A stretch of DNA of 64,000 nt from Cymbidium sinense (Eukaryota; Streptophyta; Magnoliopsida; Asparagales; Orchidaceae): NCBI GenBank assembly GCA_021442155.1, contig CM038229.1, forward strand, positions 90,346,693 through 90,410,692, written 5' to 3'. The position numbers and the translations under genes are program-made. The notes beneath the pieces are model-generated. The model worked only from the letters and a program-made list of their open reading frames with translations. It had not been told where the DNA came from and did no database searches. Below are positions 12,559 through 24,829 of this stretch, piece by piece (the first letter of the stretch is position 1; each line of letters begins with the position of its first letter).

Positions 12559-12561
12559 CTT

Positions 12562-13316
12562 TTGATCTTGCTAGTTGGCTTGTGATCCCAGAAAAATAGA
12601 AACAAAAATGAAAATATTAGAAGACGGAGGTGATCAGGAGAAGGGAGAATCAGCAGTTTGAGGGCTTCGGCAGTGGGATTGGAGCGATGTTCGGGTCCTC
12701 CTACGTACAAGCTAGAGACGGATGATGAAGGGACTGGACAGAGAAAGAAAGAGAGACGGCGAGGTTGGCTTGTGGTTTGGTGTGAGATGTCGGAGAAGAT
12801 GGGAGGAGTGGTAATCAGAATATCAGGTTGGGAAACAAGGATTCGATTTTGTAGGTCTACGTTTGTTCGGCCAATGGGGATGGACCTTGAGATGGCTTGC
12901 GGCAATGTGGGGATTATCAACAGAGAAATAGAGAGATAGAGAGATAAAGAGATAGAGAAAGCATGCCGATGAGAATAGAGAATGCCGATGAGAATAGAGA
13001 GAGAGGGACAGCATGTAACAACTGTTTAGCTTGTAGCCGAGACGGAGCGAGAATGAAACGGAGGAAGTTTGCTTTTTGTTGCGAGCAGAGAATGAAGGAG
13101 TTCTCGTGTTGGAGCAATTGTTTAGAGAAAATAGCCGTGAAAAAGAAAAGGAATCGTCTGCTCCGTTTTTTTTTTTAATCTTATCACATTTTATTTTAAT
13201 GTTTCCTCTGAAATCTCACATGGGGTTGGCATGAGGATAAGCTCTGCAGTATGGGCATGAATGGAGTGAAGTGAATTGCGGCTAGGTAGAGAAAGCATGA
13301 TGCAGAGTTGTAACAC

Positions 13317-13318
<2 letters not shown>
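12562..13318. other. Right flank of the PIF element; no certain gene
   Basis: G/A-rich on the + strand with a GAGATAGA-type simple tract at 12922-12960 and repeated ATGCCGATGAGAATAGAGA at 12962-13000. A 146-codon - strand frame (12480-12920) partly overlaps the TIR and contains LVSQPDILITTP, faintly like a DEAD-box helicase motif; not enough to call a gene. Confidence 0.35.

Positions 13319-13320
<2 letters not shown>

Positions 13321-13355
<35 letters not shown>
13321..13355. repeat. (TA)n microsatellite
   Basis: Uninterrupted alternating A/T tract of about 35 bases. Confidence 0.95.
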
Positions 13356-13358
<3 letters not shown>

Positions 13359-13468
13359 GTTGATCTTTGTTACGTGGAGTCAAATAGATAGATATTTTCA
13401 CACAATATTACAATATAATGCAACTGAAATGTAAAAATAGATAATGATAATTATTTAATAAATATTAT

Positions 13469-13469
<1 letters not shown>

Positions 13470-13503
<34 letters not shown>

Positions 13504-13511
13504 ATATATAT
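13470..13511. repeat. (TA)n microsatellite with a short interruption
   Basis: Two (TA)n blocks separated by TTTA near 13489. Confidence 0.9.
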
Positions 13512-13771
13512 GCTCATTTGTTCTAGTTATACATATATAAACTAATAAAATTAATATTAATACTAATATATAATTATAATAGTGATAAATTTTATATTTT
13601 ATTGTAGTCCAGATATCTAATTAGTAGTAAATACAAAAATTATTATATATATTTTATTTTGATTTAGTTCATTTTAAATTTAAATAATATGTATTATTAA
13701 TGTCAATAATAAAAATAAAGCTATTACAATATCATATATTAAAATTAATTATTTATATCTTAAATATTTTC

Positions 13772-13792
13772 ATATATATATATATATATATA
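13772..13792. repeat. Short (TA)n microsatellite
   Basis: About 21 bases of alternating T/A. Confidence 0.85.
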
Positions 13793-15005
<1,213 letters not shown>

Positions 15006-15061
15006 TTCTACACATTTAAACCTCCTCCCTTTTCTTTCTTACCTAAAATTTAGTCTAAATT

Positions 15062-15240
15062 TCGGAAGCATTTCGGTAGTATCCCGGCATTATCCTTGCT
15101 TAGGGGGCTACATCGGAACTATGTTGATTTATCTATCATGTCATGAGAGTGATTGGTGTTTTGACCTGGCAATTTCAATCTCATAACGTTCTGTTGAGTA
15201 TAACGAGGCTTTCAATTACCTGCATAAAAGCAAATATATA
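15062..15240 (+). repeat. Dispersed repeat (GGGGGCTACATCGG family), copy 2
   Basis: Shares TTAGGGGGCTACATCGGAAC, GAGTATAACGAGGCTTTCAA and CCTGCATAAAAGCA with 6596-6800. Confidence 0.5.
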
Positions 15241-15289
15241 TGCAAATATTCTTCTTCCTTTTTTTTCTAATTCCCAGATTTAGTCAAAA

Positions 15290-15425
15290 TTTTGATTGCA
15301 TTTTGACATAGTGGTGTCACTTCTAACAAATTTTACCCCGCCTGATGTGTGACGCTGTTTTTTGAAATATCTCGGCCGATTTTCATCTCGTCACGCCCTG
15401 ATGAGCATGACGAGGCTTTCAAATT
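15290..15425 (+). repeat. Dispersed repeat, copy 3 (partial)
   Basis: Contains TTTTGACATAGTGGTGTCAC and GATGAGCATGACGAGGCTTT, the latter matching the GAGTATAACGAGGCTTTC motif of copy 2 immediately upstream. Confidence 0.45.
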
Positions 15426-16139
15426 TGATACAAAGAGTTCAAAACTAGCAATGCTAATTCTTATGATGCTATGCTACTTCCATGCTGAGGAAGAAGACTT
15501 CTTAGCCATGGAAGTGCACGATCAAATCATGCCTCTTAATTCAACCATAGATAAAAGGGTTTTCAAAGTTTGAGAGTATCGAGGGATTTAGATGTGCAAT
15601 TGACTTTGTGATATCCTTTTCATGAATCGTCGACAAATTCCACTAACAATACATGATCGAGCACGAATTGCTTGCTTTAGCAAAACATGCAATCAACACT
15701 TTGAATGTTTATGGATGGAGGAGCTTCCTTCTTAGCATTTTTTTATCACTATTTAACATTTGCAAGCTTTTCTACTATGGGCCCACAAATCAAGCGGCAT
15801 CCAATTCTTAAAGTAGTATTGACATGTTCCTCTCTGGTGGAATAATCTGCATCTGCCTTTTCCCTCTCTTTTTTTTCATTTTTTTTTTTTTGATAACGGG
15901 GTGTCCACCCCTGATCCCACCCACTTTGTGGCATATGACTTCGGATATGACTAATTCCCAGAGAGCCTAACGGCAACCAACCCCACAGGTTCCAGGTATA
16001 TATATGCAATTGTAGGTTCTTGCAACCGAAACTAGATCTGTAGAGAAAAGATCGAACAAGGCAGGAAATCCGAAAGTAATCAACATCTGATTTAGGTACT
16101 TGGCGCAGTGTTCTAGGTTTCCGACATCAACAAAGTTGT
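15426..16139. other. No gene recognised
   Basis: Short frames at 15349-15573 (+) and 15749-16009 (-) match no family I know. A polypyrimidine run (15861-15891) lies inside. It may be the 3' part of the PIF-like remnant that follows. Confidence 0.3.
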
Positions 16140-16767
16140 ACTTGGATGTTTGAGATTTTTGAGATGGAGGATAAGTTGTTCCTTCACCTCCTATACAATT
16201 TACTAAATTTGGTTCATCCTCTTGATTCTCATCATCATTTGATGTGTCTAAATCTGCATTTGTTTACGGTAATACTCAATTTGGAACCCGCATTATCACT
16301 GTTACAACATGACCAAACATCCTATCCAACTTTTCTTCCATCGGGGCTACGGTTTGTCTCGAACTTCGTGTATTACCTACATTATATCCATACACAAATG
16401 TTAAGTAAATGTATGTAATTCAAATTCAATGCTAAAGTTGTGCACTAAGTTAACCGAATTGTATTTTGTCATTCCACCATTCTGTTGAAGCATCTACTAT
16501 TTTTTGATAGGATCACATCCAATTCAGCCACCATGCACTAGCCCTTTTCACAACTTCCACTCTTTCTTTAAATGGTCTCATTTATTTTAAGTGATCATAT
16601 GTTCACCCGATCTCATTTAAATTATTCATAATATTTTTCCAATCTTTATTGAAATGAGAAGTCGGCCTGTTGCCTAACTCTATTTCTTTGATGCAGAAGT
16701 CACAAAAGAGTAAAGTAGTACCTAACTCCCAAATTGCTGGTGCACCACCTTCTTTTTGCTTTCCCAT
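16140..16767 (-). pseudogene. MYB/SANT-like ORF1 of a second PIF/Harbinger-like element (broken)
   Basis: From ATG at 16767 the frame reads MGKQKEGGAPAIWELG, then FCDFCIKEIELGNRPTSHFN, then DWKNIMNNLNE (to about 16600). Other frames then give WVDP-like and KIVDASTEWWNDKI (about 16490-16530) and APMEEKLDRMFGHVV (about 16300-16345), and an acidic stretch DTSNDDENQEDEPN. This matches the plant MYB/SANT-like domain (Myb_DNA-bind_3) from start to tail. Stops and frameshifts are numerous. No transposase partner was found beside it, so it may be an orphan piece or a relic of a host gene derived from PIF ORF1. Confidence 0.72.
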
Positions 16768-18429
16768 CTAAGTAATAACAATAACAAGACATAAATTAAA
16801 AGGAAACAAGACCTTACAGTGATGAAACTAACAATCGCATTGTGTACTTTATTGCATGTAACCATTGTATTTCTTGAATTTCTCATATATTTAAAACCAA
16901 ATGTACACCCTCATGTAGCTTTCTATATACAAGGATTACAAAATTTGCTCTCTCAAGATTATCATTATGATACTGATTTTGCTTCTTAATCACAATAATA
17001 TCTGCTTAAAAAGTTTTATCTACCCAAAAACAAGGTAGTATAAAATTCGGAGCATGAAGCAGGCTCAATGAACCTAAGGAAGCGCTACTGGCATTGTATT
17101 TACTACTATCGAGCCTGCTATAGCCTTTCTAGTTTCTCATATGTTTTCATATTAGTTTCAGCAACCTAAAACTAAAGTGTGCGCTATTATGGTATTCAGT
17201 ATTGAAACTTACCACCAAGCATCTGATCTTACCAACTTACATTCTTTACCTAATCTACTTTATGGTTCTAATAGGTTACAATAACTGCGAGCTTCTCTGA
17301 TAAAGAAGCAGATTTTAGATTTCTATAGTAGACAACCGCAAAGGGCTTATTAGTTTGTAGTGGAAGAATGATTACACTAAACAACTCATTGATGGTAGAC
17401 AATATGGACTTCACATACTATGAAAACTCTTAAAATATTCACCGCGACATCTAAATTATTCCTTCCAAATGCAAAATTTATTGTGAATATTATATATATT
17501 TTGTAGATTAGATATAATGCAGACAACATTCTTGCATTGTTGCACTCTAACAAATCTAGTTGTAAAAAAATAATTTACATCACATAAATTTCTCAAAAGC
17601 AACAAAAAAAAAGTCATAGTCAAACAAATATATGACAATGGTCATGTAAAATAATTGTGAGAAAACTGTCTTGAATACATTCTTAATATGGATCATCCCA
17701 CATGGTTGCAAACAAAACCAATGTATCATGAGTACAAGAAAACAAAATGCCAAAACTATTGAGGACAACGGGAACATTAAAGCGTAAGAAAAGTAAATAC
17801 CAAATCCAACTTCTATGACAACAAGAGAAACAGGGAAAAGAAGACGATTTAGTCTGTAGTTGAGGAGAAATAGTCAGACTAGATATAAATTCTGCATTAA
17901 CTATTTAATCTTGAAGAGTAAGGTAGAATGTTCATGTCTTATTTTTTTATTATCATTGCATTGATACTCTGGAAGTCAGTGGTGAACTATATGCATTTAA
18001 TGTGCAAATAAAGGCAATACACTTAAATACATAAATACGTAGCCATTGTGACATACTATGCACTGTATGCATTTAATATAGAACAGACGCTAGAAAAACC
18101 AAAACTACAAAAGCGCATCATGGAGAAATTTTTCACTTGAGTGAAATGGCAGATGGTTCCATATCGCTTTGCAACATAAGGAAACATTCGAGAACACATA
18201 ATACGGATGGGTTTTCCAAACATAGAGAGGAACGAACCTTGGATACCAACCGTAGGTAGAATGCTCGATTTGTTCGGCGATGCTCGATTCATTCTCGGGT
18301 GATCGACGCGATGCACCGTCTCGCTAGGTAGCGAGAAGAGATTGAGAGGAGTTGAGTGATAAGGATCGTGGAGAGGAGTGGGAGAATGGGGACAATCACA
18401 CAATATTTTTCCCAACACGTCTGTCGAGA
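16768..18429. other. AT-rich stretch without a recognised gene
   Basis: The longest frame is 18056-18418 (-), 120 codons, with a Pro/Ser/His-rich N-terminus and no recognised domain. It lies upstream of the 16140-16767 remnant on the same strand and could be its 5' region. Confidence 0.3.
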
Positions 18430-18575
18430 AACGAGGTAGCGTTCGTTTTAAAACCGAAGAAGCTGCTTTTATTAAGGGAGTTTACTAAAACCACTATTCA
18501 AACACTTATAAAAAAATATATATACCCACTCCCAAAAGCAAAAAGCACCAAATAAGCTTAAACAAACGGAGCCTC
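18430..18575. mobile_element. Possible small inverted-repeat element (MITE-like)
   Basis: The left edge reads GAGGTAGCGTTCGTTTTAAA and the right edge reads, as reverse complement, GAGGCTCCGTTTGTTTAAGC; inside, GAAGCTGCTTTT faces AAAAGCAAAAAGCACC. The imperfect inverted repeat spans about 145 bases. The target duplication is unclear. It could instead be one terminus of the larger decayed element to the left. Confidence 0.35.
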
Positions 18576-19898
18576 AATAAATACCACTAGAACCTAAAAC
18601 ACTCCATAGATGGCCAAAAGTGATCCCTTTGATAATATAGTATTTGTTATGTGTTTGAGTGCCTTAATAATGCCATAAAATAGTAATATTATTCTTGTTA
18701 GTTTATTTGGTTGAGATATTCCATTTGCCAATATTATATAAAAATTGGATTTCATTACCAATTAATGTTTTGCATTGTTTTATTATGCATCACAGGTTTG
18801 ATCTATGCCCATTTAAACTTAAATAATATCACTTCTAGTATCCTCAAATTCATTTCATTGAGATATTTAGATGATCCTTAATTTGATTTTAAAAATTTTT
18901 AATTTCAAAATGCATTGAGATTTATGCCTGATTAAGAAATTTTCTTTGAAGTACTGACTTATCAATGTTTATTTTAGTGTAATTCTAAATCAAATATTTT
19001 TTATCATAAAATAAAATTTATTATATTAAAATATATCAGACGAAAAGCTCTTAAAATAGATGGAGATAGTGTTCGTTTGGATTATAAGGCCTTTTAAAGT
19101 TAATCTCAAAATATTGCATATGTTAATCGTACACAAATACCAAAATTAAGGGCCTTTTATGAGCCTAAGGATACCTAACTTCTAGCTTTGCGTCTGATGG
19201 TCGTACATGGCAATCATCATCATCAAATTTTAGAAGAAAAAAATTCTGTTAAAAATTTTAATATAAATTATATTATCACGAATTTTTTATTTTTGGGGAA
19301 GTTTAGGGCTCAGCCTAAACTCATAACTCAAATAAATCACAAAGGAGCGATCTATCAAAATTAATAACTTTGTAGAAAAGCCCCTCCTTTCACAACCGCT
19401 CGAGGCACAACTCCCTCAACCGCAAAAAACCTCTACGGCTCAGGCAATTTTTTTAAAATAGGTACGGTTAAAACCGAAATTAGCTAATTGAGTATCGATA
19501 AAAAAAAATTTAAGAATAGGTAGAGTCGCCACCATCGGGCGTACGCACGCCGAGACGACGCGGGCGTGGTGCAGGGTAGAGTAGTAGCACGCCCACCATC
19601 GGACCGTTTCGACAATGGAACCGCTCCCACTAATTGCGATGGCTCTCGACATTTTGGCCGATCGCCCGTCTAGCTCGCCTCGCTTTCCTTGATTCCTTCC
19701 CAACTCCGCCGCAGAACGCCGACCAATCCGACCGGCCCACCGAGCACGCCCGCCTTCCGAACTTCGCCGCCGCGTAGGTCTCACCGCACCGTGATTGTTT
19801 CCACCGTTTCAATCGAAACTATTATTTTTCCAGATTCGCTTTGACGACGTTTAACTACTTCCTCTCATTTAACTGGTGGAAGTCAACTTTAGTGCAAG
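18576..19898. other. No gene recognised; G/C-richer patch before the MULE
   Basis: AT-rich to about 19380. Positions 19380-19810 are richer in G/C (GCCGAGACGACGCGGGCG). Overlapping - strand Arg-rich frames at 19440-19812 match nothing known. The position just upstream of the MULE fits a terminal or promoter region, but no inverted end was found. Confidence 0.3.
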
Positions 19899-22290
19899 AT
19901 GAATAGAGAATTTGTTTCCGATACTTTTCTATGGAGGCGAACCGGTATCGAGCAATTCACCCAAGTTATGTGGGAGGTCGAATCGTCAATTAAGGTGCCA
20001 CAAAGACCTACCGGCATTGAAGCAACGAATTATGAGAAGCTTGCACATCGATCCGAGTGCCACACTATTTCAACAGTGTTATCCGGAGTAGCGGATTTAT
20101 GCGTCATATCCGACGATGACGTTTGTGAAGTTACACTTGACTAAGCTTCCGCCGATGTTGGTGTTGTATGTCGTGGAAGATGTTAATATTGCATCCACAT
20201 CACCGATCCTAGTAAGGGTAGATATACCGCTAACATACCAGGATTTCATCGCACAAGAACATCCGGGGATACAACGCAGCTCTGATGAGTTTATTCCCAG
20301 GTAGTTTATTGTCATAATTTATCTGATTAAACTTGTAACAATTAATATGATAATTAGTTGCTGAACTTTTAAGTTATGTGGCAGTGATGATGCTGTCTAC
20401 CGTTCGGATGAACCGTATGTGCCTGAGAGTGCTGCAGTTGGAGATGAGTATCAGACTATGAGTAGTGGGTCAAGTAGTGAGTCTGAGCAGGGTATTAGTG
20501 ATGATGACCGCCGGGTTGAGAAGCCACGCACGAGAATATACCATACCGAGAAATCACTCATTTCGCAATGTTGACAAGGAGAGTCAAATGTTGTCCACAA
20601 ACGAGTATGTCCCGATGTAAAACTACGCGCAAGGGGACAACGATGTTTACTTTGACGGCCCATCGAAACCGTCTCTAAATGATGAAATTGAAATTCCAAA
20701 TGACATTCCGGGTATGTGTTTTGCAAGTAAACGAGTTTGCAATTTGCTATTGTCGGGTGGTGGTCCATAGTAAATAATGTACACCAAGCATTCTAACCGT
20801 AAGAACTACACGGTTGTGGCTGTGCAAAGACGATACAAAGGCCCTCAGAATTGGCGCTACATTGTAGATCGCCAGACGATTAGGGGTGCTTGGAGAATAT
20901 CAAAAGTTGGTGAAAATCATATGTGTCAATGTAAAGTTCATCGTCATCGACAGCCAGTAGTGTCATATACTACATCAAACCCGGATCGTGCACCGATTGA
21001 TTTGAAATCTAGAGATTATAGGTAGGATGGAGTCAAAATTTAATGTTAAAGTTTCATATATGAAAGCATGGGATGCAAGGCGAAAGGCAATAAAAGCAAT
21101 ATTCGGTAGCTGGGAAGAGTCCTACAGACTCTCAGTCTTTATATGCAATCGCTTACTACTTTACCGCTACTATTAATTCACCCACCAAGACAACGCGTGA
21201 GACTTTTGGGCTTTCGACCTTCTATATTGGGATGGAGTTGCAGACTGCTTTTAAGCTTAGATGGTACATTTTGTTGGGCAAGTATCGTCACATTATTAAC
21301 CGCAGAGGCACGGCAATAATGGGTTGTTTCCTTTACTTTTGTTGTGGAATCAAAATGTTGATTCGTGGTGGTTTTTTGTTGTGCATGATATGTTACCCGT
21401 GGTGTCTAGTAGATGATTTATGCATAATATCCGATAAACATGCTTTTGTGGATGCAAAGAGATTTTTCCTGGGCAGATAGGCATTGTTCGCCATTTTATG
21501 AGAATTTTAAAAGTCCACGCACTAGAATTGCCGATGTTGAGTTTGTATGCCAAAAGATGTACATGGCAACACCGATGATAACAATTCAACCATTTGATGC
21601 GTGACATTAAAAATGTGAACGAAGAAGCATACAATTATTGTGTAGAGCGTGACAGAAATGGTCACAGTAACGATGGTGGTATGCGTTATGGGACAATGAC
21701 AACGAATGCATCCGAGTGCTTTAACGGTGTCAAGCTGGTTTACCAATTCGTGGTTTAATCACTATCTACTATAACTTAGTAGCTTTGTTCATGAAACGAT
21801 TATCCACTGCTACTCAGAAAGAGGAAGTAAACTTGTCTATTTATACCCAAGTTCTCCACACTTATACAGCGTACTGAAAGGGAGGCTAGGCATTTCCTCG
21901 AACTCGTTATAAAACCCACATGAGATGCGTGTTTTTGATAGGTCCAAACATCGCTCGAGTTGATTTATTAGATAATGGCTGGTGTTTGTAATTGTGGTAA
22001 CAATCATATATCATTGTCCATGCCCACATGTCATTGTCGCATTGGGATTTCGACGGTTAAACCACCTCGACGTGTCACAAGATTACACTCTAAATGAGTA
22101 CATACCTAAATGAATTTCATACTCTACCGATCGCTCGATTGGCCATCCTTCAAGAGCTTGGATTAGTCACGCAGCCCTAACTTTCGTAGAAGGTCGCACC
22201 ACGAACCAATAGATTAAAACACAATGGATGAAAACGCAGTTCAAGTAGCGTAACTTGTAGCATATGCAAAATATCCGTCACTACAGTCAT
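19899..22290 (+). pseudogene. Mutator-like (MULE/MuDR) transposase, broken
   Basis: Family order is visible across frames. The N-terminal part (19899-20300) has SDDDV...KLPPMLVLYVVEDV. An intron follows, then an acidic linker. Next comes the pre-DDE block NWRYIVDRQTIRGAWRISKV and GENHMCQCKVH (about 20850-20945), then SKFNVKVSYMKAWDARRKAI and FGSWEESY (about 21030-21125). The DDE area (21190-21480) is shifted, with LCIISDKHA at about 21420-21445. RYGTMTTNASECFNGV (about 21680-21730) is the C-terminal MULE signature. A SWIM-like PCPHVI (about 22020) and a zinc-knuckle-like CSICKIS...H (about 22260) close it. The first catalytic Asp motif (SIDGTH in intact copies) is not legible. TIRs were not located. 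Confidence 0.85.
20301..20384 (+). other. Likely intron in the MULE transposase
   Basis: CCCAG|GTAGTT at 20300/20301 and GTGGCAG|TGATGA at 20384/20385. The 84-base segment is AT-rich and separates the N-terminal ubiquitin-like-type block from the acidic linker. Confidence 0.5.
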
Positions 22291-23923
22291 CGCCCCATAA
22301 CATCGGCAGTCGACGGTATATTTTCCAATAGGACAATGCTTGTTTTTCCCTCTCAAGATTTTACAATATTGACACTAATTTATTTGAGATTCTTTGTCGC
22401 ACGATGGTAGGGCCACCGCCGCATGCTGACGCCGATAGCGCATGCACTGTGAGGACGCAGAGTAATATGGTGTTGGTTTTAGGACAATGACATTTACATT
22501 TTATTTTTTGGTTTGATAACCAACTTCATAGTCATGTACAAGTTAATCGAACTACGGCATAATGAACATTTGTTTATTGTCCATTTGTGAAATGAATTGG
22601 GTTATTAGTGTATGTTTATGTGCTCAAATTGAGAATTAAATGTGCCAACTTCGATAGGATGGAATATGCTTGCAAGGCTTCTAAAATGTTGTATGAAAAG
22701 AATTTGATATGATACAAAATACTAACTATTTTGTTCTTATATACTTAAATCATTATCCAAACAATCCAACTCTTAAGCACAAATGCACCTCTTCATTGAT
22801 GAATACTCCAAAGAGATGATGTTTAGTGCAGCCCGAAGGTCAAACGGACCGATTTTCGATAATCAAGCATTGGGCATTGTTCGCATCGAAGCTGCGATGG
22901 CATGGCTGAAGCCGCCCGAATCGCCGAATCAACGCTGCCAGGCCGCTGAATTGGCGACGGAGCCGCCGCCAATTATTGCGGCGCTTAAGCCATCAGCTGA
23001 AGCTCGCCCGATCCGGCAATCGGCTTCAATGGCTGCCGAAGAATCGCATTCTTCATTTGTATACATCAGCTTACAAAGGAGAGTAAAAGTTTCATTTTAT
23101 TGATATCTTTGAGCGGTAATCTCACAAAAAACTTTCGAGTGACATCTCCGAATTTCTTGGCGTAATTAAACACGCAAGTTAAAGTTTAGACTTTTAGTTA
23201 AACATTTTCTATTTTTGCCATCTTTCTTCTTCATACCTCATGGGGTACTATTCCTAGTGAAACAATCTTTTGGAAGAATATCAACAAAGGACTTTAACAG
23301 GTCGCAATACTTTAATCTTTGGGCTATTCCTACATGCCTGTAAGATATTAAAGAAATATTTATAATTGACTTATTTGGATTGTTGACTTAAATAGGCTAA
23401 TAAATCAATAACTGCATATCATAATCAGCACCAACGATGAGTATTTTAAGTAAATACATTAACTGCTATGTACATAAAAAAAATTTAGAAACAAAACTTA
23501 TAAACATTTATTATGTCATAATCAAGGTTAACATGTACATGACTATGTCGTTTGTAATGAATCAGAAAGGCAAATGTAGTACAGACACTTTCCTAAGCCC
23601 TACCCCGTGAGACAACTGCCTTCCTCCGGTGTCTGCGTACGTAGATTGCACCACTCCCAGGTGTGTACTGGTCAGGCGCACGAGATGGACGATCACGTAG
23701 GTGATGCTGGCCCTCTAGAACAACATCCTCGGCACTATGCGACATATCATCCTCGCGATGTGAATATAGTGGTCGCGAGTCGCACGACGGCCGATATGTG
23801 ACGTCCCCGGATCAACAGACGAGAATGGCCCCGATCAAGGTAATGTAAGGGAACTAGCTCGCTGCACGAAGGACCTGATCAGCCGGAAGTAGATGGACCG
23901 GGCGCCTGGGCCATGCCGCGGCG
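22291..23923. other. No recognised gene between the MULE and the assembly gap
   Basis: A G/C-rich patch (22850-23040) holds a 106-codon frame (22783-23103) rich in Ala/Pro with no known domain. Positions 23585-23923 are again G/C-rich and different in composition from the LTR sequence beyond the gap. These may be pieces of the MULE or its cargo. Confidence 0.3.
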
Positions 23924-24023
23924 NNNNNNNNNNNNNNNNNNNNNNNNNNNNNNNNNNNNNNNNNNNNNNNNNNNNNNNNNNNNNNNNNNNNNNNNNNNNN
24001 NNNNNNNNNNNNNNNNNNNNNNN
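23924..24023. other. Assembly gap, exactly 100 N
   Basis: A run of 100 N. The sequence switches from G/C-rich to LTR-type AT-rich DNA across it, so the start of copy A's 5' LTR is missing and gap size is unknown. Confidence 1.
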
Positions 24024-24829
24024 TTTAATGGACTTAGCCAAAATCTTGATCAAACCAATTCAAACTCATGGGATTTTCTCAAAACTAATTTATATTCTCA
24101 TTTATATTTACATATATAAATGAAATATAAATGTAAATCAATCAAATCAAATCCTCAAATTAAATTTGTAATTTAAAATTTTCCTAAGTAATTAATTTTT
24201 CATTAATGAACTTAGCCTAAATCTTGAACAAATCAGCAAACTCATGGGATTTTCTCATAATTCATTTATATCCTCATTTATATTCACATATATAAATAAA
24301 ATATAAATATAAATCAAATCAAATTCAAAAATTCAAACTCTAAACTCCAAAATTTTCATGTCCCTTAAATCCTTCTTAATGGACTTAGCCCAAATCATGA
24401 TTAAACCACTTCAAATCATCAAAATTTTCTCATGATCCATTTATATTCATATATATAAATGATATATAAATTCAAACAATCAAAACCTATTCCAAAAATC
24501 AAACTCAAATCTACTCAAAATCCAATCTTTCAAGTCAAAATCTTGAACTTAGCCAAATCAATTTCAAATCAAGCCAAACTCTTGATTTTCTCTCATGATT
24601 CAATCAACCTTATAATCATGAACCTATGCATAAATCCAAACTTCAATCAAACAATCAAAACCCAAGTCAAAAATCAAAGCCAAAATCTTTTTATATTCTT
24701 CCTTTGAATATAAAATTGTCAAATGGATCAAAATCCATTTGACTTCAAACCACTTGTAAATGGATTGATATTTCAATCATAAGTCCATATACATGATCAA
24801 TCAACTTCAAATCAAGCTTTAACCAAGCC

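Larger units (their letters stand above)
7252..12561 (+). mobile_element. PIF/Harbinger DNA transposon, 5.3 kb, degenerate
   Basis: Both ends are present. The left end is GGGGGTGTTTGGCAATGG from 7255. The right end reads, as reverse complement from 12558, GGGGGTGTTTGGCAACGG. The left flank is TTA (7252-7254), the preferred PIF target; the right flank is CTT/TTT, so the target duplication is imperfect. Inside are two + strand broken genes in the usual PIF pair: a MYB/SANT-like ORF1 (about 9700-10310) and a DDE transposase (about 11040-12050). A 1.1-kb fragment of what looks like a host gene lies on the - strand between the left TIR and ORF1. Multiple stops and frameshifts make it non-autonomous now. 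Confidence 0.85.

Noticed and set aside
12790..12880. LVSQPDILITTP on the - strand, like a DEAD-box helicase motif
   Set aside because: Only about 12 residues fit, with no other helicase motif around and a frame that runs through the PIF terminal repeat. Chance or a tiny relic.
19440..19812. Overlapping Arg-rich frames on the - strand
   Set aside because: Two frames overlap in the same G/C-rich patch, typical of composition effects.
22783..23103. 106-codon frame in a G/C-rich patch
   Set aside because: Ala/Pro-rich by base composition; no domain, no splice context, no homology I can name.
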